DNA of 62,426 bases from Streptococcus sanguinis (GTDB lineage: Bacteria > Bacillota > Bacilli > Lactobacillales > Streptococcaceae). A program made the translations under genes and the position numbers. The notes below the pieces were generated by a model. It was not told the origin of the DNA. It saw only the letters and a list, made by a program, of their open reading frames with translations, and did not search any database. Of the stretch, positions 39,203 to 49,459 are shown piece after piece. The first letter of the stretch is position 1. Every line of letters starts with the position of its first letter. The stretch lies in assembly GCF_003943735.1 (NCBI RefSeq), contig NZ_RJMV01000003.1:41255-103680 (forward strand), read 5' to 3'.

Positions 39203-39991
39203 ATGACCTATCAATTGCCAAAAGTCTGGTCTGCTGCGGACAGCGACCAAGGAAAATTTTCAGGTATCAATCAGCCTACTGCTGGCGCACGCTTTGAGCA
39301 GAAGCTTCCTGTCGGTAAAGAGTCTTTTCAGCTTTATTCACTTGGGACTCCAAATGGGGTCAAGGTGACGATTATGCTGGAGGAACTACTGGCAGCGGGT
39401 GTGACAGAGGCAACCTATGACCTTTATAAGATTAGCATTATGGACGGCGACCAGTTTGGCTCAGATTTTGTGAAAATCAATCCCAACTCTAAGATTCCGG
39501 CCTTGTTGGACCAGTCAGGTCATAAGCCGATTCCTGTCTTCGAGTCTGCGAATATCCTACTCTATCTAGCAGAGAAGTTTGGAAAGCTGATTCCGTCAGA
39601 TTTGGCCGGTCGGACTGAGGTGCTCAACTGGCTCTTCTGGCAGACAGGAGCGGCGCCTTTCTTGGGGGGTGGATTTGGTCATTTCTTTAACTATGCTCCA
39701 GAAAAGCTAGAATATCCTATCAACCGCTTTACCATGGAAGCCAAGCGACAGCTGGATTTATTGGACAAAGAATTAGCCAAGAAAGCTTATATCGCTGGAG
39801 ATGACTACAGTATTGCTGATATTGCTATCTGGTCTTGGTATGGGCAGTTAGTGCAGGATAAGCTCTATCCAGGCGCAGCTGAGTTCTTGGATGCCACCTC
39901 CTACAAACATCTATCTGCTTGGGCGGAGAAGATTGCAGCTCGTCCGGCGGTTCAGCGCGGTTTAGCTGCCGAGTATCAGGAAATTAAATAA
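39203..39991 (+). CDS. glutathione S-transferase-like protein (YghU type)
   Basis: A 262-residue protein with a thioredoxin-like N-terminal domain (YSLGTPNGVKVTIMLEEL) and helical GST C-terminal domain (YSIADIAIWSWYG). It matches YghU-type disulphide-bond oxidoreductases, which reduce organic peroxides or disulphides using glutathione. AAAGGAG precedes the ATG. Some streptococci import or make glutathione, so the cofactor is plausible. Confidence 0.88.
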   Translation: MTYQLPKVWSAADSDQGKFSGINQPTAGARFEQKLPVGKESFQLYSLGTPNGVKVTIMLEELLAAGVTEATYDLYKISIMDGDQFGSDFVKINPNSKIPALLDQSGHKPIPVFESANILLYLAEKFGKLIPSDLAGRTEVLNWLFWQTGAAPFLGGGFGHFFNYAPEKLEYPINRFTMEAKRQLDLLDKELAKKAYIAGDDYSIADIAIWSWYGQLVQDKLYPGAAEFLDATSYKHLSAWAEKIAARPAVQRGLAAEYQEIK

Positions 39992-40033
39992 ATAAGTGTC
40001 GGGTGGGAACATCCCATCACCAAGTGGCGAGAC

Positions 40034-40065
40034 AAAATCAGTTTATCAATAGGCTGATTTTTCTT
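40034..40065 (+). terminator. intrinsic terminator
   Basis: AAATCAG (40035-40041) pairs with CTGATTT (40054-40060), followed by TTCTTT. It closes the GST gene. Confidence 0.65.
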
Positions 40066-40132
40066 TCGCTGCTTTTTTTATACCCTTAAAAATGATATAC
40101 TGAGTAGAAGAATGTTTAGAAAAGAGTAAGTA

Positions 40133-40822
40133 ATGCAAAAAAAGACTATTTCCCAACGCTTGGAGCGAGTAGCTGCTTTTGTGCCGGATGGGGCAAAGTT
40201 GCTGGATGTTGGGAGCGATCACGCCTATCTGCCTATTTATTTGATTCAGCAAGGACGGATTGAGAAGGCTCTGGCCGGAGAAGTGGTAGAGGGGCCTTTT
40301 CAGTCTGCTCAGAAGAATGTGGCAGAGCATGGGCTGACGGAGCAGATTGAGGTTCGTTTGGCCAATGGTCTGGCGGCTTTTGAAGCGGAAGATCAGATTG
40401 ATACCATCGTTATCGCTGGCATGGGTGGTCGCTTGATTTCAGAGATTTTGGAAAATGGCAGAGCCAAGCTTAGAGCTATTTCCCGCTTGATTTTGCAGCC
40501 TAATAACCGCGAGGATGAGCTCCGCAGCTGGCTTGTATCTAACGGCTTTCGCTTGCTGGCTGAGGATATCTTAGAAGAGGCTGGTAAGTTTTATGAAATC
40601 CTGGTAGCAGAAGCTGGCCAGCAAACTTTGACAGAACAAGAAAAGCGTTTTGGGCCTTTTCTAATGAAGCAACAGTCACCTGCTTTTCAGCTAAGATGGC
40701 AGAAAGAACTGAAGAAACTAGAAGGAGCACTAGCCCATATCCCAGAAAAGAATGAGCTGGAACGCTCTGCTATGTCTCAAAAAATCGAAAGTATCAAGGA
40801 GGTGCTCCATGTTAGCAAGTGA
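40133..40822 (+). CDS. trmK: tRNA (adenine22-N1)-methyltransferase
   Basis: A 229-residue TrmK. N-terminal Rossmann SAM domain ([40 protein letters not shown]) and a C-terminal coiled-coil tail of about 60 residues, as in the family. It methylates A22 of tRNA-Ser and others. Its last 14 nt overlap the nif3-like gene, the usual pairing in Firmicutes. Confidence 0.93.
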   Translation: MQKKTISQRLERVAAFVPDGAKLLDVGSDHAYLPIYLIQQGRIEKALAGEVVEGPFQSAQKNVAEHGLTEQIEVRLANGLAAFEAEDQIDTIVIAGMGGRLISEILENGRAKLRAISRLILQPNNREDELRSWLVSNGFRLLAEDILEEAGKFYEILVAEAGQQTLTEQEKRFGPFLMKQQSPAFQLRWQKELKKLEGALAHIPEKNELERSAMSQKIESIKEVLHVSK

Positions 40823-41606
40823 AATCATCAACCGATATGAAGCCTATTGCCCGCAAGAACTGTCCATGGAGGGCGACATTTCAGGTCTGCAAATCGGGAC
40901 TTTGGATAAGGAAGTGGACAAGGTTCTAGTGGCGCTGGATATTCGTGAGCAGACGGTGGCGGAGGCTATTGAGGCAAATGCTGGACTGATTATCGTTAAG
41001 CATGCGCCTATCTTTCGCCCGCTCAAAGACCTAGTGGCAGATAAGGCACAAAATCAAATCATTTTAGATCTTATCAAGCATGATATTGCTGTCTATGTCA
41101 GCCATACCAATATTGATGTCGTGGAGGACGGGCTTAATGATTGGTTCTGCCAGCTTTTAGAGATTGAGGAGACAAGTTATCTTAGTCAGACGGGGCCAGA
41201 TTACGGTATTGGACGTGTGGGGAAGATTGCTCCTCAGACCTTTGGGGACTTTGCGGCTAAGGTCAAGGCAAGTTTTGGACTAGATAGTTTGCGTATGGTC
41301 ACTTATGAAGAAGCAGACCTCGAACGCGTCATTGAGCGTGTGGCTATCTGTGGTGGCAGCGGTCAGTCCTTTTATCCGGAGGCCATTGCCAAGGGAGCGC
41401 AGGTCTACATTACAGGTGATATTTACTATCATACTGCTCAGGAAATGCTGACAGAAGGTCTTTTGGCGCTGGATCCTGGACATCATATTGAGGTTCTTTT
41501 TACGGAAAAATTGAAAGAAAAATTTGATCTTTGGAAGGCAGAAGAGGGATGGGAGATTGAGATTCTGGCTAGTCAGTCTTCTACCAATCCTTTCCGACAT
41601 ATTTGA
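40809..41606 (+). CDS. Nif3-like dinuclear metal-centre protein
   Basis: A 265-residue Nif3/YqfO-family protein. Metal ligands lie in VKHAPIFR, the [14 protein letters not shown] block and the late TGDIYYHTA block. The family is annotated as GTP cyclohydrolase I type 2 homologue, but its reaction is unsettled. ATG 40809 (AAGGAGGTGCTCC just before) is preferred to upstream starts deep within trmK. Confidence 0.88.
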   Translation: MLASEIINRYEAYCPQELSMEGDISGLQIGTLDKEVDKVLVALDIREQTVAEAIEANAGLIIVKHAPIFRPLKDLVADKAQNQIILDLIKHDIAVYVSHTNIDVVEDGLNDWFCQLLEIEETSYLSQTGPDYGIGRVGKIAPQTFGDFAAKVKASFGLDSLRMVTYEEADLERVIERVAICGGSGQSFYPEAIAKGAQVYITGDIYYHTAQEMLTEGLLALDPGHHIEVLFTEKLKEKFDLWKAEEGWEIEILASQSSTNPFRHI

Positions 41607-41617
41607 GAGGGAGCGAC

Positions 41618-42712
41618 ATGAAAAAAGTAGCAGTGATTGGAGCTGGGATTGTCGGATCAACAGCCGCTTACTATCTGTCCAAATCTCCAGGTGTGGAAAT
41701 AACTGTCTTTGATGATGGCAAGGGGCAGGCAACCAAGGCAGCCGCTGGCATTATAAGTCCTTGGTTTTCCAAACGTCGCAATAAGGCTTGGTACAGGATG
41801 GCGCGTTTGGGCGCTGATTTTTATCAGAACTTGATTGCGGATCTGAAAGCGGCTGGTATCCAGACAGACTTTTACCAACAGACAGGTGTTTATCTGCTGA
41901 AAAAGGATGAGAGCAAGCTGCAGGAACTTTATGATTTGGCTGCAAATCGCCGGGAAGAGTCGCCCTTAATAGGGGACTTGAGTCTTCTCGGCCGTCAGGA
42001 AGCTCAGGAGAAATTTCCAGGCTTGCAAGGCTTTGATCAACTTCTTTATGCTTCCGGCGGTGCCCGTGTGGAGGGGGCACTCTTGACGGAGACGCTTCTG
42101 AAAGCCAGCAAGGCAGAACTGGTTGAGAAAAAGGTAAGCCTGGCAGTAGAAGGAGAGCAACTTCTTGTGGACGGACGCAGCTTTGACTGTGTCATCTTAG
42201 CTGTGGGTGCTTGGCTAGGAGAAATCTTGCAGCCACTGGGCTATGAGACGGATGTTCGGCCACAAAAGGGACAGCTACGAGATTTCAAGCTGGCTGACCA
42301 GACAGATGACTACCCTGTGGTTATGCCTGAGGGAGAGCTGGATATCATTCCTTTTCTAGCAGGCAAGGTCAGTGTCGGTGCCAGTCATGAAAATGATCAG
42401 GGCTTTGATTTGACAGTTGATAAGACGGTATTGAATCAGTTGCAGAAAGAAGCAGAAACTTACTTGCCGAGGTTGGATACTGCAGAGATTTTAGGTGAGC
42501 GCGTAGGAACACGGGCTTATACCAGCGACTTTGCACCTTTCTTTGGAGCTGTGCCAGACTTACCGCATGTCTACGCTGCCAGCGGATTAGGCTCTTCTGG
42601 TCTGACAACTGGCCCGCTCATCGGATGCCAATTGGCTCAGATGGCTATGGGAGAAGCGGGACTGCTGAATACAGCTGACTATCCTATTGAACAGTATGTG
42701 AAGAAGGTTTGA
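41618..42712 (+). CDS. FAD-dependent oxidoreductase (DadA type)
   Basis: A 364-residue DAO-family flavoprotein. The dinucleotide motif VAVIGAGIVGSTAAYYLSK is at the N-terminus; the C-terminal GLGSSGLTTGPLIG is the second FAD contact. These enzymes oxidise amino acids or related amines. ATG 41618 follows GAGAGGGAG; it begins 11 nt after the Nif3 gene. Confidence 0.85.
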   Translation: MKKVAVIGAGIVGSTAAYYLSKSPGVEITVFDDGKGQATKAAAGIISPWFSKRRNKAWYRMARLGADFYQNLIADLKAAGIQTDFYQQTGVYLLKKDESKLQELYDLAANRREESPLIGDLSLLGRQEAQEKFPGLQGFDQLLYASGGARVEGALLTETLLKASKAELVEKKVSLAVEGEQLLVDGRSFDCVILAVGAWLGEILQPLGYETDVRPQKGQLRDFKLADQTDDYPVVMPEGELDIIPFLAGKVSVGASHENDQGFDLTVDKTVLNQLQKEAETYLPRLDTAEILGERVGTRAYTSDFAPFFGAVPDLPHVYAASGLGSSGLTTGPLIGCQLAQMAMGEAGLLNTADYPIEQYVKKV

Positions 42713-42713
42713 T

Positions 42714-43245
42714 ATGACAGAAACTATTTTGAATTGGGTCAATATTTGTGTAAAAAAAGATGAAGAAATCCTACTGCTTAATCGCCAGCATGATAACTTT
42801 AAAGGGTGGATACAACCAGGCGGCTTCACCAGTCTGGGGATAGACTGGTGAAGGTTGGGGATGGAAAAAGCTTAGCTTTTTACCTTCGTAAGAGTTTCCA
42901 GAATCTTTTTTTGAAGCTGCAAGGCGCGAATTAAAAGAAGAAACAGGGCTGACTGCTCTAAACATGGAATTGAAGGGGATTTCAGGCTTCACCAATCCGA
43001 GTAAAAAAGAACGGTATGTGTATTACGATTTTCTTTGTACTACCTTTGAGGGGCAAGTCAGGGGAAACGATCATGAAGGGGAGCCCAAATGGTGGAAGAT
43101 TTCCGAACTTGGCCAAATAGATATGCAGGACGACATACGTGAACGTTTGCCTCTCTACTGGCGGAAAGGCTCTTTCGAGCGGATTCATTACTGGAATGAG
43201 GAAAAACACTGTATAGGGGAAACCAAGACGATTTTGTATGATTGA
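42714..43245 (+). pseudogene. Nudix hydrolase disrupted by a hairpin-rich insertion
   Basis: The N-terminal part (MTETILNWVNICVKKDEEI ... WIQPGG) and the C-terminal part (ESFFEAARRELKEETG, then strand-rich sequence to 43245) are both normal Nudix sequence. Between them, about 42825-42894, roughly 60 extra nt with two hairpins shift the frame by +1 and introduce stops after GIDW (TGA at 42849-42851). The insertion separates the G of the Nudix box (GG...) from REIKEET-type residues, so no active enzyme is possible without repair. The gene follows the FAD oxidoreductase by 1 nt. Confidence 0.8.
42824..42890. repeat. small inserted element with two hairpins
   Basis: CTTCACCAGTC (42824-42834) pairs perfectly with GACTGGTGAAG (42843-42853). 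A second stem AAAAAGC-TTA-GCTTTTT (42865-42881) lies inside GAAGGT/ACCTTC (42850-42855 and 42882-42887). TGGGGAT occurs twice. There is no coding capacity. It may be a copy of a streptococcal miniature repeat; I do not recognise it as BOX, RUP or SPRITE. Confidence 0.6.
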
Positions 43246-43267
43246 TTTCAGAGGATAAGGAGAAGTT

Positions 43268-44092
43268 ATGGACTGGTTACGATCGCAGCCTGTGGTTATG
43301 CAGGCTTTATTAGCGGGGCTTTTTACATGGGGATGTACCATTGTGGGCTCGGCTGTTGTATTTTTCTTTAAATAAGTCAGTCGCAAGTTGCTGGATATTA
43401 TGATGGGCTTTGCGGCAGGCGTCATGATTGCGGCTTCCTTTTGTTCGCTTCTGGCACCGTCGATTGAGTATGCGCAAAGTTCTTATGGCAAGCTGTCCTG
43501 GCTGCCGGCAGCGATTGGTTTTTTAGTGGGAGGTTTTTTCCTGCGGCTGATTGATGCAGTAGTGCCTCACTTGCACTTGAGCAAGGACATTTCGGAGGCA
43601 GAGAGTGTTCCTGAGCATAGCCGCAAGAAGCTGTCCAAGACAGCCCTGCTCTTTTTAGCCATTACCATTCACAATTTTCCAGAAGGTTTGGCAGTCGGAG
43701 TAGCCTTTGGTGCTTTGGCCGCCAATCCTAGTCCGGAAGCCTTTGTAGGTGCGATTGGCCTAGCTTTGGGAATTGGCCTGCAAAACGTCCCAGAAGGAGC
43801 GGCTCTGTCCATTCCGATTCGGACGGACGGCAAGTCTCGCCTTAAAGCCTTTTACTGGGGCTCCATGTCTGCTATTGTAGAGCCAATTGGGGCAGTACTT
43901 GGGGCAGTTGCTGTTATGGCTATGACGGCTATTCTGCCCTATGCCCTCTCCTTTGCGGCAGGAGCTATGATTTTCGTGGTGGTAGAGGAGCTGATACTGG
44001 ATTCGCAGACCAATGGCAATACAGATGTGGCGACTTTAGGTCTCATGGTGGGCTTTGTTCTCATGATGGTCTTGGATGTGGCTTTGGGTTGA
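43268..44092 (+). pseudogene. ZIP-family metal transporter with in-frame stop at codon 36
   Basis: From ATG 43268 (after ATAAGGAG) the frame gives MDWLRSQPVVMQALLAGLF and a first membrane helix ending VVFFFK, then TAA at 43373-43375. The same frame resumes VSRKLLDIMMGFAAGVM and continues through the rest of a GufA/ZupT-type ZIP protein, including the metal-site helices HNFPEGLAVG and QNVPEGAAL. A Ser codon changed to TAA would explain it. Restart at TTG 43388 or a later ATG would lose the first helix, so function is doubtful. Confidence 0.8.
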
Positions 44093-44107
44093 TACCAACT
44101 TAAAATC

Positions 44108-44146
44108 AAAGAGCGGAAGAAAGCGGAATTTCCGCTCTTTTTCTTT
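44108..44146 (+). terminator. intrinsic terminator
   Basis: AAAGAGCGGAA (44108-44118) pairs perfectly with TTCCGCTCTTT (44130-44140), followed by TTC and TTTT. Confidence 0.85.
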
Positions 44147-44187
44147 TATTTAAGGGTAGTGAAAAGGATGACATCCGCTTTCAAAAA

Positions 44188-44196
44188 TGGTAGAAT
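44188..44196 (+). promoter_or_regulatory. extended -10 promoter of the rml genes
   Basis: TGG-TAGAAT, 30 nt before the rmlA ATG, without a clear -35. Confidence 0.5.
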
Positions 44197-44226
44197 AAGG
44201 AGAATACATTAAGAGAGGAAACTCAT

Positions 44227-45096
44227 ATGAAAGGTATTATTCTTGCAGGTGGTTCTGGTACACGTTTGTACCCATTGACCCGTGCTGCGTCAAAACAGCT
44301 CATGCCGGTTTATGACAAACCCATGATTTATTATCCACTGTCAACTCTTATGCTGGCTGGTATCAAGGACATCTTGATTATCTCTACTCCGACGGATCTG
44401 CCTCGTTTTGAGGATCTGCTGGGAGATGGCTCTGAGTTTGGTATCAAGCTCTCTTATGCAGAGCAACCAAGTCCAGACGGGCTGGCACAAGCCTTTATCA
44501 TTGGCGCTGATTTTATTGGAGATGACCGCGTGGCGCTGATTCTTGGGGATAATATTTACCATGGACCAGGTCTGAGTAAAATGCTCCAAAATGCTGCTGC
44601 TAAGGAAAAAGGAGCAACTGTCTTTGGCTACCATGTCAAGGATCCAGAACGCTTTGGTGTAGTAGAATTTGATGAGAATATGAATGCTATCTCCATCGAA
44701 GAAAAACCGGAACAGCCGCGCTCTAACTATGCAGTGACAGGACTGTATTTCTATGATAACGATGTTGTAGAAATTGCCAAGAACATCAAACCAAGTCCTC
44801 GCGGAGAACTGGAAATCACAGATGTCAACAAGGCATACTTGGATCGTGGTGATTTGTCTGTTGAGCTCATGGGACGTGGTTTTGCCTGGTTGGATACAGG
44901 AACTCACGAAAGTCTCTTAGAAGCCGCTCAATATATCGAAACAGTTCAGCGGATGCAGAACGTTCAGGTGGCAAATCTAGAAGAAATTGCCTATCGTATG
45001 GGCTATATCACTAAAGAGCAAGTGCATGAATTGGCGCAGCCATTGAAAAAGAATGAGTATGGCCACTATCTCTTGCGCTTGATTGGAGAAGAATAA
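44227..45096 (+). CDS. rmlA: glucose-1-phosphate thymidylyltransferase
   Basis: A 289-residue nucleotidyltransferase that makes dTDP-glucose, the first step to dTDP-L-rhamnose. [18 protein letters not shown], the [11 protein letters not shown] block and [10 protein letters not shown] are all present. The RmlA product feeds the rhamnose-containing cell-wall polysaccharide of streptococci. RmlC follows after 4 nt. Confidence 0.95.
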   Translation: MKGIILAGGSGTRLYPLTRAASKQLMPVYDKPMIYYPLSTLMLAGIKDILIISTPTDLPRFEDLLGDGSEFGIKLSYAEQPSPDGLAQAFIIGADFIGDDRVALILGDNIYHGPGLSKMLQNAAAKEKGATVFGYHVKDPERFGVVEFDENMNAISIEEKPEQPRSNYAVTGLYFYDNDVVEIAKNIKPSPRGELEITDVNKAYLDRGDLSVELMGRGFAWLDTGTHESLLEAAQYIETVQRMQNVQVANLEEIAYRMGYITKEQVHELAQPLKKNEYGHYLLRLIGEE

Positions 45097-45100
45097 GAAG

Positions 45101-45694
45101 ATGACGGAACAATTTTTTGATAAGGAATTAGCAGCGCGTGAGGTTCCTGGAATTCCTGGAATGTTGGAGTTTGATATCCCTGTTCGTGGGGACAATCGAG
45201 GCTGGTTTAAGGAGAATTTCCAAAAGGAAAAAATGCTGCCGCTAGGCTTCCCTGAAAGCTTCTTTGTAGAAGGAAAACTGCAAAATAATGTCAGCTTTTC
45301 TCGCAAAAATGTCCTGCGTGGTCTTCATGCTGAACCATGGGACAAGTACATCTCTGTTGCAGATGACGGCAAGGTGCTGGGAGCTTGGGTAGACCTGCGT
45401 GAGGGTGAGACCTTTGGCAACACCTACCAGACAGTAATTGATGCCAGCAAGGGGATTTTTGTGCCACGTGGTGTAGCAAACGGCTTCCAAGTCCTTTCTG
45501 ACACGGTTTCCTATAGCTATCTGGTGAATGACTACTGGGCTTTGGAGCTCAAACCTAAGTATGCCTTTGTCAACTATGCAGACTCAGCTTTAGGTATCAA
45601 GTGGGAAAACCTAGAAGCAGCAGAAGTCTCAGAAGCAGACAAGAACCATCCATTACTTAAGGATGTCAAACCTCTAAGAAAAGAAGATTTGTAA
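45101..45694 (+). CDS. rmlC: dTDP-4-dehydrorhamnose 3,5-epimerase
   Basis: A 197-residue cupin epimerase. FSRKNVLRGLHAEPWDKY carries the catalytic His, and the WVDLREGETFG and VPRGVANGFQVLS blocks fit. ATG 45101 is chosen as the start (MTEQFFDKEL); the upstream frame lies within rmlA. Its usual neighbour rmlB follows after a long structured spacer. Confidence 0.93.
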   Translation: MTEQFFDKELAAREVPGIPGMLEFDIPVRGDNRGWFKENFQKEKMLPLGFPESFFVEGKLQNNVSFSRKNVLRGLHAEPWDKYISVADDGKVLGAWVDLREGETFGNTYQTVIDASKGIFVPRGVANGFQVLSDTVSYSYLVNDYWALELKPKYAFVNYADSALGIKWENLEAAEVSEADKNHPLLKDVKPLRKEDL

Positions 45695-46982
<1,288 letters not shown>

Positions 46983-47031
46983 GAATTGGCTATCTATGAT
47001 GAGCCTTGTAAAACTAGCGCTATGTGATTGA

Positions 47032-47062
47032 GAGGCTGGGATTATCTGTCCCAGCCTTTTCT
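47032..47062 (+). terminator. intrinsic terminator after rmlB
   Basis: AGGCTGGGA-TTATCTG-TCCCAGCCT forms a perfect stem, followed by TTTTC. Confidence 0.85.
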
Positions 47063-47185
47063 CACAGGATTGTTAGCTTTTTAATATGTTTGTTACAGAA
47101 AATTATGCAAAAATAGTGTAAAATAAGATAAATCCTTGCTGTGTTTTTAGCTAAAGGGATTTTCTCAAATTAAAGGAATACAAAC

Positions 47186-47785
47186 ATGAAAATGGTAAAA
47201 AGAGTAGTGGGAATTGCTTTGGTGCTGTTGCTTGCAGCGGTGCTATTTCTGGTTCCTGCATCTGTTAATCAAAGTGAACAATTAAAGAATGTTCAAGGCA
47301 GTGCTTCCTGGATGAGTATTATTGAGCCAGCTTTGAGCAATGCCAATGTGACGGCACAGGGAGTCAGCACGGAAGTTTCTCTCAATAGCGTCCAACTTAA
47401 TCAGGTGCTCAAGTCTTCTCTGACTGACTCTGAGAATCAGGAGCTGCTGAACAGTGTTTACAGTATTGAAGGCAATAAGCTGCGCATCCAGTATCCAGTC
47501 AAACTGCTCTTTATTGACAGTAAGCTGGACCTAGAGGTGGATGTGACGGTGAGAGATAATGTCTTGCACATCACAGTCGATAGTGCCAAGCTGGGCTCTC
47601 TTCCTATCCCTAAATCTTGGGTGACAGGCATGCTGAAGCAACAAATGCAGGCCTTTAATTCATCTATCACGACGGAGGGAGATAGTTTCCTTCTCGCTCT
47701 GCCGCAGAGTCAATTCAGCATTAACAAAATCAGCTTCCAGAACGGAGCTGCTAAAATCCAGTTCAGCATGGGTTATGGAATCTAA
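47186..47785 (+). CDS. YpmS/DUF2140-like anchored protein
   Basis: A 199-residue protein with one N-terminal membrane helix (residues 6-26, VVGIALVLLLAAVLFLVPAS) and an extracytoplasmic domain of alternating strands with a conserved-looking LKLDLEV-type repeat. The arrangement resembles the YpmS/DUF2140 family, of unknown function. AAAGGAA precedes the ATG and a terminator follows. Confidence 0.6.
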   Translation: MKMVKRVVGIALVLLLAAVLFLVPASVNQSEQLKNVQGSASWMSIIEPALSNANVTAQGVSTEVSLNSVQLNQVLKSSLTDSENQELLNSVYSIEGNKLRIQYPVKLLFIDSKLDLEVDVTVRDNVLHITVDSAKLGSLPIPKSWVTGMLKQQMQAFNSSITTEGDSFLLALPQSQFSINKISFQNGAAKIQFSMGYGI

Positions 47786-47791
47786 AAAAGA

Positions 47792-47838
47792 AAACTTCAT
47801 TTGAGGAAGAAGTCTTCCGAATCAAATGGAGTTTTTAT
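47792..47838 (+). terminator. intrinsic terminator
   Basis: AAACTTCATTTGA pairs with TCAAATGGAGTTT (one G-U pair), with an inner GGAAGA/TCTTCC stem, followed by TTTATAC. Confidence 0.75.
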
Positions 47839-47960
47839 ACTATTATTTGAGCAATAGCATTGTGAGGGTGAAAAGATGCCTACAGAACCGCATCTTGTCC
47901 AAGGAAGACTATCAGACTAATTGGCTTGATTGGTGTAAGAGAGAAGCTAGAAAATTTGAT

Positions 47961-47994
47961 AAGAGCTGATATCGCGAAGCTCTTGTGTTATAAT
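47961..47994 (+). promoter_or_regulatory. cutC promoter with upstream inverted repeat
   Basis: TGT-TATAAT (47986-47994) is an extended -10. Directly upstream AAGAGCT (47961-47967) and AGCTCTT (47978-47984) form a perfect 7-bp inverted repeat covering the -35 area, a possible operator. Confidence 0.5.
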
Positions 47995-48030
47995 AGATAG
48001 AGGGAGTCAATATATTAAATCAGAGGTGAG

Positions 48031-48666
48031 ATGATGCTTTATGAATTTTGTGCGGAAAATGTAACCTTGTTAGAAAAGGCTATGAAGGCGGGAGCCCAGC
48101 GGATTGAGCTCTGTGATAACCTGGCTGTCGGTGGTACGACGCCCAGCTATGGCGTGATTCAAGCAGCAGTTGACTTAGCCAAGCTTTATGGTGCGACTGT
48201 GATGACCATGATTCGGCCACGGGGCGGTGATTTTGTTTACACTGATCTTGAAATTGAGATTATGCTGGCAGATATCCAAAAAGCCAAGGAAGCCGGCAGT
48301 CAGGGAGTGGTTTTTGGTGTCTTGACGGAGAAGAACGAAATAGATGTTTCGAAGATGCAGCGCCTGCTAGAGGCTTGCAAGGGACTGGAAGTAGTCTTCC
48401 ACATGGCTTTTGACTCAATCCCAGCTGAATACCAGTTTGGTGAAATGGACTGGCTGATTGAAAACGGTGTCCAGCGAATTTTGACCCACGGAGGACCTGC
48501 TAATGAGCCGATTGAGGAGCATTTTGCTTGGCTAGATGAATTAATCGAGCATGCTGCTGATCGGATTGATATCATGCCGGGAGGTGGCATTCATCTAGGC
48601 AATCGTCAGCAAATTATAGATAGTCTGGCAGTAGACCAGCTGCATGGAACTAAAATTGTATTTTAA
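48031..48666 (+). CDS. cutC: CutC-family protein
   Basis: A 211-residue TIM-barrel protein: EFCAENVTLLEKAMKAGAQR and RIELCDNLAVGGTTPSYG are the family N-terminal signature, MIRPRGGDF and FHMAFD follow. It is called copper homeostasis protein, but a role in copper handling is weakly supported and the family may be an enzyme. AGAGGTGAG precedes ATGATG. Confidence 0.9.
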   Translation: MMLYEFCAENVTLLEKAMKAGAQRIELCDNLAVGGTTPSYGVIQAAVDLAKLYGATVMTMIRPRGGDFVYTDLEIEIMLADIQKAKEAGSQGVVFGVLTEKNEIDVSKMQRLLEACKGLEVVFHMAFDSIPAEYQFGEMDWLIENGVQRILTHGGPANEPIEEHFAWLDELIEHAADRIDIMPGGGIHLGNRQQIIDSLAVDQLHGTKIVF

Positions 48667-48700
48667 GGAGGAGTAAGCTGCGCTAGCAGCGGCTAAGTAG

Positions 48701-49372
48701 ATGTTGGAACTATTTGAAAAATACAAGGCTAATCCAGACAAGCTTCAGACTTACGGTTTTAAGGAGTCTGATGGAGCCTACCATTTCTCGCAGAAGATGA
48801 TGAAGGGTGACTTTCGCTTGGAAGTGACTATCAGAGATGGGAAGCTGGACTATCAGGTCTTTGACTGTGATACTGATGACGCCTATCTGCAGGTCAAGAT
48901 GGAACAGGTGACGGGGGAGTTTGTCGGTCAGGTTCGCGAAGCTTGTCAGGCAGGACTGCTAGCTATCCGTCAGCACTGTTTTGATGAGGTTGGCTTTCTC
49001 TATGAGCAGAGTAAGCGACTGAGGGATCATGCGGCTGAGGTTTATCAGGGGCAAATAGAGTACCTCTGGGAGAAGTCGTCCAGAAAGAGCTCGACCAAGG
49101 CTGGAGTTTTCCGCCACCAGGACAGTAAAAAATGGTATGGGGCTTTTCTGACCACAGACTGGTCTAAGTTTGAAGCAGAGCGAAGCGGCGCTATTGAGGT
49201 GCTAAATGTTAAGAATGACCATGTGGCGGAGCTGATTCAGAAAAAGGGGATTTACCCGGCCTTTCACATGAATAAGAAATATTGGCTCAGTCTGCCCTTG
49301 AATGATAGCCTGAGCGATCAGGAAATCTTTGATTTACTGGCTGTTAGTTACCAGCTGACCAGTAAAAAATAG
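48701..49372 (+). CDS. MmcQ/YjbR-family protein with N-terminal extension
   Basis: A 223-residue protein. Its C-terminal half (SKKWYGAFLTTDW ... GIYPAFHMNKKYWLSLPL) is the MmcQ/YjbR fold, a small CyaY-like domain sometimes linked to DNA binding. The first 110 residues are a streptococcal extension with no recognised motif. It lies 34 nt after cutC and may share its promoter. Confidence 0.8.
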   Translation: MLELFEKYKANPDKLQTYGFKESDGAYHFSQKMMKGDFRLEVTIRDGKLDYQVFDCDTDDAYLQVKMEQVTGEFVGQVREACQAGLLAIRQHCFDEVGFLYEQSKRLRDHAAEVYQGQIEYLWEKSSRKSSTKAGVFRHQDSKKWYGAFLTTDWSKFEAERSGAIEVLNVKNDHVAELIQKKGIYPAFHMNKKYWLSLPLNDSLSDQEIFDLLAVSYQLTSKK

Positions 49373-49380
49373 AATCGAAG

Positions 49381-49415
49381 CACAGCGCTCCAATCCGCTG
49401 TGTTTCATTTTTCCT
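49381..49415 (+). terminator. intrinsic terminator
   Basis: CACAGCG-8 nt-CGCTGTG is followed by TTTCATTTTT. TATAAT at 49426-49431 is a likely -10 for the next gene. Confidence 0.65.
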
Positions 49416-49459
49416 CAAAAAACAGTATAATAAAAAGACTAGTAAGAATAGGAGAAATT

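Noticed and set aside
40004..40026. GGTGGGA/TCCCATC hairpin after the GST gene as a T-box or riboswitch fragment
   Set aside because: No specifier, no conserved core and no downstream biosynthetic gene; probably part of the termination region.
44341..44907. 188-codon open frame antisense to rmlA
   Set aside because: A shadow of rmlA; low-complexity composition and no translation signals.
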